Source: Panicum virgatum
Lineage: Eukaryota; Streptophyta; Magnoliopsida; Poales; Poaceae
Direction of reading: 5' to 3'
Length of the DNA stretch: 64,000 nt
NCBI RefSeq assembly: GCF_016808335.1
Contig: NC_053153.1
Span: 12,473,033 to 12,537,032, forward strand
In this document: positions 21,165 through 33,100 of the stretch, piece by piece
Layout of the letters: each line of letters begins with the position of its first letter
How positions within the stretch are numbered: the first letter of the stretch is position 1
Program-made: the position numbers and the translations under genes
The notes under the pieces: model-generated
Told to the model about the DNA's origin: nothing
Seen by the model: only the letters and a program-made list of their open reading frames with translations
The model's database searches: none

Positions 21165-24100
21165 TTACACTGTGTACGACTGCTGGATGGTGTCGATGTC
21201 CAGGCCCTTGAGCTTCACGACCGACTCCACATGTCCCTTCAGCGTGTGAAGCTCTCTCAGCCTACAACGAAACATTTTTTTTTTAAAAAAATGTCAGCTT
21301 ACACCAACATCGACATTAATTATGCATTGGCGATATGCGAATTGTTCTAAAGGGTGGAAGATGTTTAAAAGGGTTCCCCCCCGAGTAAGAAAGAACTGGA
21401 TGCAAATGGGACCAGTGGTACTTATATTAGCCTACTATAAATATATTCGTATAAGTACTCTTTTGCAAATTATCTCAACGGTTTTGATCTTTAAGGCCTT
21501 GTTTAGTTCCCAAAAAAATTTGCATATTACCTATCACATCGAATCTTCGGACACATGCATAGAGCATTAAATGCAATTGAAAAAATAACTAATCACACAG
21601 TCTAACTAATTAGCACGAGTTGAATCTTTTAAGCCTAATTAGTCCATAATTGGACATTATTTGTCAAGTAACAACGAAATGTGCTACAGTACCAAAACCC
21701 AAACTTTTTCACCAACTAAACACACCCTTACCTTGCAATCTCAGCCCTCCGCTTCGCCTCTTCAGCCATTTGATTTAGCTCGTTCACCCTCTCGGGGAAC
21801 GGCTTGGCATCTGGTGGCTGCAGTCCGTGGAGGGTCCTCTGTGCGTGTGCCCACTTGAGCTCCCTCTCTTCCTTGCCAAAGTCCTTCTTCCTAGTAAATG
21901 CAATCTGCAAGGAACCAGCAGTTAGTCATAGATGCATGTAATTAAGCCTGATAACTAATGTTCATGGCAACTCGGTATTGTATCTTACTCTTTGCTCAAT
22001 GACAAGATCCCAAGCTTTCCCGCTCAGAGCATATCGGATGAGGAACTTGAGGATATCAAGTGGGAAGTAAAAGACGAGATTGTAGAGCCACACAACACCA
22101 GCCCAGCCCCATCCAATGCCTTTGATTGAAGTGAACCCCCAGTTAGCATATACAGCAATCAATGTAGCTATCTGCATCCAAAAGAAAGAAAGTTCAATGG
22201 TATTTGCTCCGGTAACTGAATTTTATCAAGTGGTGCACAGCAAGAGGGTGGAGAACATACCAGCTGTGCAACCAAGAAAGCAAACACTAACAGAAAGCCC
22301 GGGCGCTCAACAAATGACCAGCTGCGAGACCTTGTGACAAAGATGAGAGCCTGACTGACAGTGCTAACTTGGAGATATACAGCAGATGCAAGTTTCTGGT
22401 AATCGTCTTGAGCTGTCTTCTCAAGGCTTTCGACATGAAAGATCCTCTAAAATATCATTGAATAGCAAGTCAATGCATGTCTCAGAACCAATCGCAAAAC
22501 TCAATGCTGCACTACTAGCTTAATAAACCATTTTGTTATTGAAATGATTAATAGAGGTCGCCCAAGTCATATAGATTTTTCCAATAAAATAAAATAATAT
22601 TTTCTGCCACTTTTCATGATCCTTACAGGGAAAAAGTTTGTCTTATATGCAGCCCAGAAGAAGATAACAGTCATCACTGCCAAGTATCCACCAAGCACAA
22701 TTCCAGTAGTGAAAATCTCAGCCAGCTTCCAGCTGTCAGGTAGCGGCGAAGGTTTTACTCGATCCTTTGATATTGTCATTATGGTACCTGTTCATACCAG
22801 ACAATGGTTCAGGTCAAAATGAAATGATATTTACTAGTTTCCACCATCATACTGTGACAGACAACAAGAATGAAGGGAACAAGAAAGGGATGTACCATCA
22901 TTTAGGATTGCAATAATCAGCACCATAAATGGTGGGAAATCAAACTCCCATATGAGGGCAAGCAGCATAAATCCAAGCTGTTGAAGAGCAACCAAATGCA
23001 TTATTAGCAGACAATTCACATAATGTTGAGGATCAAGATGAATATACCACATAGGTCACCAACTGACCGCCAATTATAGTAGGGGAAATCATACCCTGGA
23101 ATCTAAATAAATGTGACTCTAATTAACTTGCAGCATAACATTAACAATTGAACAGATTAAAAAACATTAACAACCAAATTTAAATACTCAAATAAATACA
23201 AAAACACATTTCACACATGTATGCAATAGCAAAATATGAAAATAATGTAATCAAGGAGGGTCCATGAACTTGGACGACTTCTAGTCTAAAGATAAGTCAA
23301 GAAAACATACCACGATACGTATTGTAATCGAGACGGCATAGATCTGCAGACATGAAGGTGGATTAGCAAAATAACATAAACATCTTTTCCTGAAAAGATA
23401 TTTCAGTAGGCCTCCTTCTGACATACAGTGTAGTTCTTCATGCGCTGGAAAATTGCCCGGCTGGTAAGAACAGCGCTAATGATCACATTCAAGCCAGGCT
23501 CTGTTAGGACAATATCAGAAGCACTTCTGGCTGCATCAGTTGCATCAGCAACTGCTATACCAATATCAGCTTTCTTTAGGGCTGGAGCATCATTTACGCC
23601 ATCACCAGTCATTCCGCAAATGTGTTTTCGCGCTTGCAGACGTTTCACAATCTCATATTTGTGCTCTGGAAAAATGAAAACAAACAAACTCACTCTGCTA
23701 TCATGCTATCTTTTTTTTTCCTTTCCACTACGTACCCTTTGTTCTACCTGCTATTGAATTGAAACATACCTGGGAATACACCAGCAAAGCCATCAGCCTT
23801 CTCGATTAAATCATCAACTGGTAAAGCAGCAATAGACTCATCCTTGTTCTGTCCCAGCAAAGCAGAGGAAGGGTACATGTTAGTACCCATCCCTAAGCGA
23901 CGTCCTGTTTCCTTCCCAATTGCTAGCTGATCACCTGGAAATAAGAAATAAATTTGACCCGCATCAGATGGACAGACAAATTTATTAGAACAGGAGAATA
24001 GAGGTTCAGCATATATCCAATGAAACATCCGGTGCTATAGTTCATTTAAGTGTTCCAACTCCCTACTCACAGTTAATTAACAGAGACAACAAATATGCTA

Positions 24101-27100
24101 TACGAATCTCAAAAAAATAAAACAAATATGCTATGCGCAGTGTTAACTTGTAAGCCCATTCTTCATGCATTTAGGTATGTTAGTCAGTGGCAACCCTCTT
24201 TGGTGGAACTGTGAAAACCTATCCCAAAAAACACATCAAAAATCATGAAACTTCTGCATGCTTGTCCAAGATTATCTAGCTTACACAGTAAAACTTTTGA
24301 CAAACCACTCTGATAGGATGCAACAATAGCACAGATTTGCTGAAGTAAACCTAGACAAGCACACAACCTTGACGCAGAAAGTAGGGACATTGTAAAGCAA
24401 AATAATGCATGGCCACGATGTCCCAAACTCCCAATACTTTCTTTGTGTAGGGCATGATATCCCTATACTGCCACAAAAAAATATAGAAGAGTATTTTGCA
24501 TGATAATAACTTCATTAGGACCACGAATTTTGCTTTGGCATATTACAGTTTGTAGATCCATCCTCCCTGTTCTCAGCAGCCTGACATGGTAGATCAGGAT
24601 CCTTATACCTCCAGTGTCATGTGGGGACGCCAGTACCAGCGTCGCCCACGCGCGCCGGCTGTTGCAGCGCCTGATGGGGCGCCTGATTGTGGCTGAATTG
24701 TTGCCTAAAGTTTAGGATCTCGGTTATTCAGTTTCCTTGTTTGCTGCGCGTGGTGCCTATATGTATGGTGACACTATCATTTGGATAATCAATGAAGAAT
24801 CAGCCTTCCTAATCCTCCCTATTCTCTCTCAATCTCTCCCCCTTCACCATTGAGCAGTTAGGCAAAAACCCTAGCGCTCCTACCCGTCGAGACTACGAAC
24901 TCCGTAGTCGAGGACCTCCAGTCTTGGGCGCCGACGCCCTTGACAACCTGGTATCAGTTTCCAGGCGTTCCTCGTCGTCCACCCCGCCGCCAAACCCCAC
25001 CGCGCCGCCGCCACCTTCCCCATCCGTCAATTCCATGGCCGAACCTACCATGGCGGTCCTCGCTGTCATGATCAAGCAGCTCTCCATGAACCTGGAGTCG
25101 CTGCAATCCAAGGTCGATGGGCTCCAACTGGAGCGCACCGATGCATCATCGTCGGGACCCCGCGCGCCGGCCACCGGCGAGCACCACAACGATCGTCCAC
25201 CCCGGTTCCAAAAGATGGACTTTCCCAAGTTATACGGCAAGTCCGACCCCCTCGCGTTCATCAACAGATGCGAATCCTTCTTCCACCAACAGAGGATCGC
25301 CGAGGAGAAGGTATGGATGGCGTCGTACAATTTGGAGGGCGGTGCCCAACTCTGGTACATGCAGGTCCAGCGCGACGAGGGCACACCGCCGTGGCGCCGC
25401 TTCACCGAGCTGCTCAACCTCCGCTTCGGCCCTCCTCTGCGTTCCAATCCGTTGGGCGAGTTGACGGCCTGCAGGCGCACGACCTCCGTGGTAGACTTCC
25501 AGGAGCGGTTCGAGGCGTTGCTCCCTCGGGAGGGCTACCTATCGGAGGTGCAGAAGGTGCAGATCTTCACCGCGGAACTCCAGCCGCCTTTCAGCCTCGA
25601 CGTCAAGATCCACAACCCGCAGACCCTCGCCGTCGCCATGAGCCTCACCCGCAAGTTGGAGCTCCGCGATCAGTGCGCCGCGGCGACCGCCCCTACACCG
25701 CGAACCGGCCGCGAGCACCAGAAGGGCATCCTCCCAGCACCTCCACAACGACTGGCGCTCCCTGCTCCACCCGTGGCAGCTGCCGCGGCGACACCGACGG
25801 CTACCGTCGAGGGCCGCCCCGTGAAGCGCCTGTCCCAGGCCGAGATGGAGGAGCGGCGCCGACTCGGCCTCTGCTTCAACTGCAACGAGAAATTTGGACG
25901 GGCCACAACCGCGTCTGCCAGCGCATCTTCCTCCTCGACTTGGCGGCAGCCGAGGACGACGACGACTCGGAGGCCGACGACGCCACACCGGCGGAGCCGC
26001 AGATCTCACTTCACGCGATCGCCGGCGTGCGTTCCAGTGAAACCATGCAAATGCATATCGTGATGGGCGGAGCGTCTCTCCTAGCCCTGATCGACTCCGG
26101 CTCGACACACAACTACATTGCCGAGGAGGCGGCAGGCCGCGCCAACCTCCCGACTCACCCAGGGACACCTACGGGTTACTGTGGCGAACGGCGAGCGCGT
26201 CCAGTGCCCGGGCGTGTACCGCAACACGCCGTTCTCCGTCAACACAGAAGAGTTCCAGGCGGATTTCTACGCCCTACCACTGGCCGGCTACGGCGTCGTC
26301 CTGGGCACGCAGTGGCTCGCGACACTGGGACCCGTACTGTGGGACTTCGGCGCTCTCACCATGTCATTCTGGAGGGGCAGTCGCCAGCTGCGCTGGAGCG
26401 GCACGGCGTCCACTGCGGGGACTACGGTGCAGTCCTGCGTCGCCACAGACTTCCTTAACGCCATCCTCGAGGAGTTCGCAGTGGTCTTCACCGAACCCTC
26501 CGGCATGCCGCCGGCACGATCCCGCGACCACGCCATCAACCTCCTCCCGGGATCCGCCCCGGTGGCTGTCCGGCCATACCGCTACCCGGCGGCGCACAAG
26601 GACGAGCTGGAACGCCAATGCACCGCGATGCTTGCACAGGGCATCATCCGGCGCAGCTCGTCGGCGTTCTCTTCGCCGGTCCTCCTGGTGATGAAGCCCG
26701 ATGGCACTTGGAGGTTCTGCGTCGACTACCGCGCCCTGAACGCCATCACGGTCAAGGACACCTTCCCGATCCCGGTGGTCGACGAGCTGCTGGACGAGCT
26801 ACGGCGCGCCCGCTTCTTCACCAAGCTCGACCTCCGTTCCGGCTACCACCAGGTGCGGATGCGCGTGGACGACATCGCCAAGACCGCCTTCTGTACACAC
26901 GACGGTTTGTACGAGTTCCTCATCATGCCGTTCGGCCTCTGCAACGCGCCGGCGACGTTCCAGGCGCTCATGAACGACGTCTTGCGACCGTACCTGCGAC
27001 GTTTCGTCCTCGTCTTCTTCGAGGACATCCTGATCTACAGCGAGTCATGGGCGGACCATCTTCGCCACGTGCGCGCCGTCCTCGCCATGCTCCAGCAGCA

Positions 27101-30100
27101 CCAGCTCTTCGCCAAGCGTTCCAAGTGCGCCTTTGGGGTCGAGTCTATCTCGTACCTGGGCCACATCATCTTTGCTGCAGGTGTCGCCATGGACCCGGCC
27201 AAGATCCAAGCTGTGGCCGATTGGCCCCAACCCCGCTCGGCGCGTACGATTCGGGGATTCCTCGGCCTGGCTCGATACTACCGCAAGTTCGTCAGGGAAT
27301 TCGGCTCCATTGCCGCCCCCTAACTGCCCTCCTTCGCAAGGACGGGTTCTCTTGGACGCCAGAGGCTGCTGCGGCTTTCACGGCCCTTAAGACCGCGGTC
27401 ACGACGGCGCCTGTGCTCGCCCTACCGGACTTCGCCAGTACCTTCGTGGTGGAGTGCGATGCATCCACATACGAGTTCGGTGCAGTACTTCTCCAGGACG
27501 AGCACCCCGTGGCGTTCTTCAGCAGACCGGCAACTCCCCACCACGCCTCACTGGCTGCATACGAGCGCGAGCTCATCGGCCTCGTCCTCGCCATCCGCCA
27601 CTGGAGGCCGTACCTTTGGGGTCGCCGTTTCGTGGTAAGAACTGACCATTACAGTCTAAAGTTCTTGTTGGATCAGCGATTGGCCACGATCCCACAACAT
27701 CACTGGGTGGGCAAGCTCCTCGGCTTCGACTTCTCCATCGAGTACAAGGCGGGTTCCTCGAACACCGTCGCCGACGCTTTGTCTCGCCGCGGCACGGAGA
27801 AGGCCGTGGCCATGGCCCTGTCGGCACCCCACTTCGACTTCATCGACCGCCTACGCCACGCCACATCCTCGGACCCAGCGCTGGTGGCGCTCAAGGATGA
27901 GCTGACCGCGGGCTCAGAGATATCTCAACGGGCTCGTGGCGTACAAGGGGCGCCTCTACATCCCGCCGGCATCACCACTGCTCCGGGAGATGCTCGCCAT
28001 CATCCACGACGACGGCCACGAGAGTGTGCAGCGTACTCTACATCGGCTCCGGCGCGACTTCCACTCGCCGAACCTGCGCACGCTGGGGCAGGATTATGTG
28101 CGCGCCTGCGTCACTTGTCAGCGGTACAAGTCGGAGCACTTGCACCCGGCCGGCCTCCTACTACCGTTGCCCGTCCCCACCACGGTTTGGGCTGACATCG
28201 GCCTCGACTTCATTGAGGCGCTGCCGCGCGTGGGTGGCAAGTCCGTGATCCTGACGGTGGTGGACCGCTTCAGCATGTACTGCCATTTCATCCCCCTCGC
28301 GCACTCGTACACGGCGGAGTCGGTGGCCCAAGCTTTCTTCGCGGAGATTGTACGTCTTCATGGTGTTCCGCAGTCCATGGTCTCCGACAGAGACCCGGTC
28401 TTCACGTCGGCGTTCTGGTGCGAGCTGATGCGCCTCACCGGTGTCAAGCTCCATATGACACCCGCGTTCCACCCGCAATCAGACGGACAGACGGAGGCCG
28501 CCAACAAGGTCATCGCCATGTATCTCCGATGCCTCACCGGTGACCGCCCGAGGCAGTGGATTCGGTGGCTCCCATGGGCCAAGTTCATCTACAACACGGC
28601 GTTCCAGACGGCGCTCAAGGACACGCCGTTCAAGATTGTCTACGGCCGCGATCCACCCTCGATCCGCTCATATGAGCCCGGCGACACTAGGGTTGCGGCC
28701 GTGGCAAAGTCTATGGAGGACCGCGACGAGCTGCTCGCCGACGTCCGCTACTGGCTGGAGCAGGCTCAGGCGGTGTACAAGGCCTACTACGACAAGCAAC
28801 ACCGGGAAGTTCGCTTTGCCGTGGACAACTGGGTATGGCTACGCCTTCGCCAGCGCGCCACGGCGTCCCTGCAGGCTCCTACATCGGGCAAGCTCAAGGC
28901 TCGTTACTATGGACCGTACCGCGTTGCCGCCGTCATCAACGACGTCGCCTACCGCCTGGAGCTCCTTCCGCGCGCCCGACTGCACAACGTTTTCCACGTC
29001 GGCCTTCTGAAGAAGTTCGTGGGCGCTCCTCCGACGGCACCGCCGGCCCTTCCGCCGATCCACCACGGCGCCACAGTCCTTGAGCCAGATCGCGTCTCGC
29101 GAGTTCGCGTCGCCCGCGGCGTGCGTCAGCTACTCGTCCACTGGAAGGGCGAACCTTCCTCCTCTGCGTCCTGGGAAGACTTCGACAGCTTCGTCGCTCG
29201 CTATCCTGCGTTCCAGCTCGAGGACGAGCTGTGCGTCGAGGCGGGGAGAGATGTCATGTGGGGACGCCAGTACCAGTGTCGCCCACGTGCGCCGTCTGTT
29301 GCAGCGCCTGACGGGGCGCCTGATAGTGGCTGAATTGTTGCCTAAAGTTTAGGATCTCGGTTATTCAGTTTCCTTGTTTGCTGCGCGTGGCGCCTATATG
29401 TATGGTGACACTATCATTTGGATAATCAATGAAGAATCTGCCTTCCTAATCCTCCCTATTCTCTCTCAATCTCTCCCCCTTCACCATTGAGCAGTTAGGC
29501 AAAAACCCTAGCGCTCCTACCCGCCGAGACTACGAACTCCGTAGTCGAGGACCTCCAGTCTTGGGCGCCGACGCCCTTGACATCCAGTGTGTCATCTTAC
29601 AGAACAAATGGATCTAAAATACGCTCTGACATAAGGCAAATGTCAGTGATTTCACTCATACAACCCCCAAAAATTATCTATATTTTTTTGAGCGGTCATT
29701 ATCTATATTTATGATTTTGTCCTTTTTAAAAAAGAGAATAGAGTGACATTTAAGGCATGGCATCTACGAAATTGGATTGTCTGAGAATTGGAAACCAAAA
29801 GTTGTACCTGTGATCATTTTCACATTAACACCAAGGTTCAGTGCCCTTCGTATTGTTTCGGCACTGTCATGCCTTGGAGGATCAAAGAGTGGCATAAGAG
29901 CAACGAAATGCCATGGCCCACCAGGACTCTCTTTCCTTCCATCTGGCACTTCCTATACAAGACAGAATATAACAAACATCATTAAAACAACACAGGAGTA
30001 TACATATAGAGGATGATCTGAAGAGAAGTCATGCAACAACCATAACCATAAAATAATTTTGACTACTACCTAATCTACACTTAGCTTAGATTCTGCAAGT

Positions 30101-33100
30101 TTTATTGCATTGTGGATGACTATTCTTAGCTTAGATTCTGCAAGCTTTAAGTGCACTGTGGATGACTATTCTTCGAAGTTCACCCACCTGATATGCTACA
30201 GCAAGTGATCGAAGTCCACGCTCAGCAAACTTGTCTATTACAGCATGGACTCTTCGTTCTATCTCTGTCTTGTTGTAGGCAAGGTTGAGAATCTGCAGGT
30301 CATTTCGATAAATAAGACCATGCTATAAATGATAAAGCCGGGTCATGCTTTTGAATCTATGCTGCAATCCAGTTTTTGTCTACCTGTTCTGGTGCACCTT
30401 TACTAACACGGTACATCTTCCCATCACTATCAATGTATGTCAAGGCAGTTCTTTTGTCGGTAGGATTAAATGGCAGGAAATGAACCTCTTGAATACCAGC
30501 ACGTGCCTGTGGGAAATATTGTTAGATGTTCCCATCGTCGAATAAACAAGATTGCCATACTTATTCCACACCTATGTGACAAGCAATATACCTCTTTTGG
30601 ATCAGCTAGCATTCCAACTATTGCAGTATCAATAGCATCTTGATTTTCTATTCGGGATGCTCTAGCAGCCATCAGAATTACTTGGTCTTGAGTCACGCCC
30701 CTTTCAAAAACCTGAACCAAAAATATACAAGTGTTTTAAGGTCAGACATGAAGGACTAAATGATTCTGTTCAAGTCTAACCTCAATGAGGTTCTTGTCCA
30801 CAGTGAGTTTATTCAGGGTCAATGTTCCCGTTTTATCACTGCAAAGTACATCCATACCAGCCATCTCTTCAATTGCAGTCATTCTTTTTGTTATAGCTCC
30901 CTGCAGGGGGAAAAAAGAGAAAAGGCAATAAAGTACTCGTATTGAAGTTTTGGACCTTCTGGACTGGTTATCACTTGGTTAACGCTGTCGCCAAAGAGAT
31001 GCAAACCTGTTGAGCTAAGCGATGAGACCCAATTGCCATGGTCACAGACAAAACTGTTGGCATTGCTATGGGAATGCCTCCAATGAGAAGCACCAAAAGA
31101 TTGTCAATTCCAGGACGATATGCCCTATGCTGGATAGGATACATGACAATTATCTCAACAAACATCCCCACAGCAATTGAGCAAATACAAAAGTTCCCAA
31201 TGGCTGTCAAGACCTGCATCAATTGCATGATAATGAATGCAATAATGTAGTGATGATTCAAACAGATAACATCAAATTTGAGTTTATGTGAGGCTTTTAG
31301 ATCTTGCCTTCTGAAAATGGCCAACTTGATTGGTGGAGTCGACAAGATGTGCAGCTTTCCCAAAGAAAGTGTGGACACCAGTTGCTATCACAACAGCCTC
31401 AATCTCACCCTGCTTGACTGTTGAACCAGAGTAGACACTATCACCAGGACCTTTGGTGACTGGCAATGATTCTCCAGTTAACGCAGACTACAAATAAGAG
31501 AAGACAAAAAATGTGAGATGAAGAAACATAGTAGGATCGAATAAAATGTCAAGGTGACTAAATGTCAAAGACAATAAGGACCTGATCTATTTTCAAAGGA
31601 TCTCCATCAAGGAGCCGAGCATCTGCAGGAATGATATCTCCAAGTTTAATGCTGATGATGTCCCCAGGCACAAGGATGGCTGCCTCTTCCTCAGTCCAAC
31701 GGCCATCACGAAGCACCTATCCACCAGAACACAACACTAGTTCCAATTTTCGAATACAACAACAACAACAACATAGCCTTTTGTCCCAAGCAAGTTGGGG
31801 TAGGCTAGAGATGAAACCCAAAAAGACACAAAGGTCATGGTTCAAGCACGTTGATAGCTAGTCTCCAAGCGCTCCTATCCAAAGCTAACTCCTCAGAGAT
31901 ATCTCAATCTTTAAGGTCTCTCTTAACCGACTCATCCCAAGTCAATTTAGGTCTACCTCTACCCCCTCTTTACCTTATCAACACGCTTTAGCACCCCACT
32001 ACGCACCGGCGCCTCCGGAGGCCTCCGTTGGACATGTCAAAACCATCTCAACCGATGTTGAGTAAGTTTCTCCTAAATTGGTGCCACTCCTACCCTTTCC
32101 CAAATAGCTTCGTTCCGGACTCTATCCCTCCTTGTGTGCCCACAAAACCACCGTAACATCTGCATCTCTGCTACACTCAGTTGCTGGACATGTCGCCTTT
32201 CTGTAGGCCAACATTCAGCACCGTATAACATCGCCGCGCGAATCGCTGTCCTATAGAACTTACCTTTTAGCTTTTGTGGCACCCTCCTATCACAGAGAAC
32301 ACCAGAAGCTTGACGCCATTTCAACCAGCCAGCTGAGATTCTATGCCTAACATCTTCATCAATGTCGCCATCCTTTTGTAGCATCGAACCTAAATACCAA
32401 AAAGTGTCCTTATGGGCCACCACTTGCCCATCGAGACTAACGTCACCACCCTCATGCCTAGATGCGCTAAAATCGCACATCATGTACTCGGTCTTTGTCC
32501 TACTAAGTCTGAATCCTTTTGACTATAACGTGCGTCTCCACAGCTCTAACTTCCTATTTACCCCTGCTCTACTCTCGTCCACTAGTACCATATCATCAGC
32601 AAAGAGCATACACCAAGGGATATCACCTTGTATGTCCCTTGTGACCTCATCCATCACCAATTTTCGAATAGACATCACAAAAAGATTATATATGGAGAAT
32701 ACAGTGAAATGTCACAGACTAAGTGGATAATTAAGGACCTTGGCTTTTGGTGCAAGACGAGCCATAAGTGCCGCAGCAGCATTTCCAGCATTATTTTCCT
32801 CAATGAAACTGATAGTTGAGTTGATAAGCAGCAGCGTGATGATACCAACGAAGTCCTGCCAGTCTGGTGGCTTCCCCTGATAACAACAAATATATCATCT
32901 ATTCTTAACAGAGCAGAATGTAAACTTCACTCATCACCAATCACAAAATAACAGAAAGCAAGGAACTTAATAAGTTTTTTTCATAGTATTTACCCCACCA
33001 TTGGCCAGTGCGATGGCCATGATAGCTGCAGCCTCCATGACCCACGACAGTGGATTCCACATGAACCCTAGAAACTTGAGAAATTTGCTCTCCTGCAGCC

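Larger units (their letters stand above)
24615..29582 (+). mobile_element. chromodomain Ty3/gypsy element (Reina-like), 4968 bp, in H+-ATPase intron 12
   Basis: Two 331-bp LTRs (24615-24945, 29252-29582) starting TGTCATG and ending TTGACA, flanked by the duplication TCCAG (24610-24614 and 29583-29587). Internal order is gag, protease, RT, RNase H, integrase with chromodomain. Compact size and short LTRs fit the Reina lineage of chromoviruses. It lies antisense to the host gene. Eight substitutions between the LTRs (about 2.4%) suggest insertion about one million years ago at the commonly used grass rate of 1.3e-8 per site per year. Confidence 0.93.

Noticed and set aside
25268..28195. Long alternative plus-strand frames (396 and 525 codons) over the Ty3 element in H+-ATPase intron 12
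   Set aside because: Only parts carry gag-pol motifs; the rest is high-GC shadow of the true frames, which shift four times.
31757..32656. Possible host gene or extra exon in H+-ATPase intron 4
   Set aside because: It encodes a non-LTR reverse transcriptase tail, ends in a TTG-repeat tail and is bracketed by a 14-bp duplication, so it is a LINE fragment.
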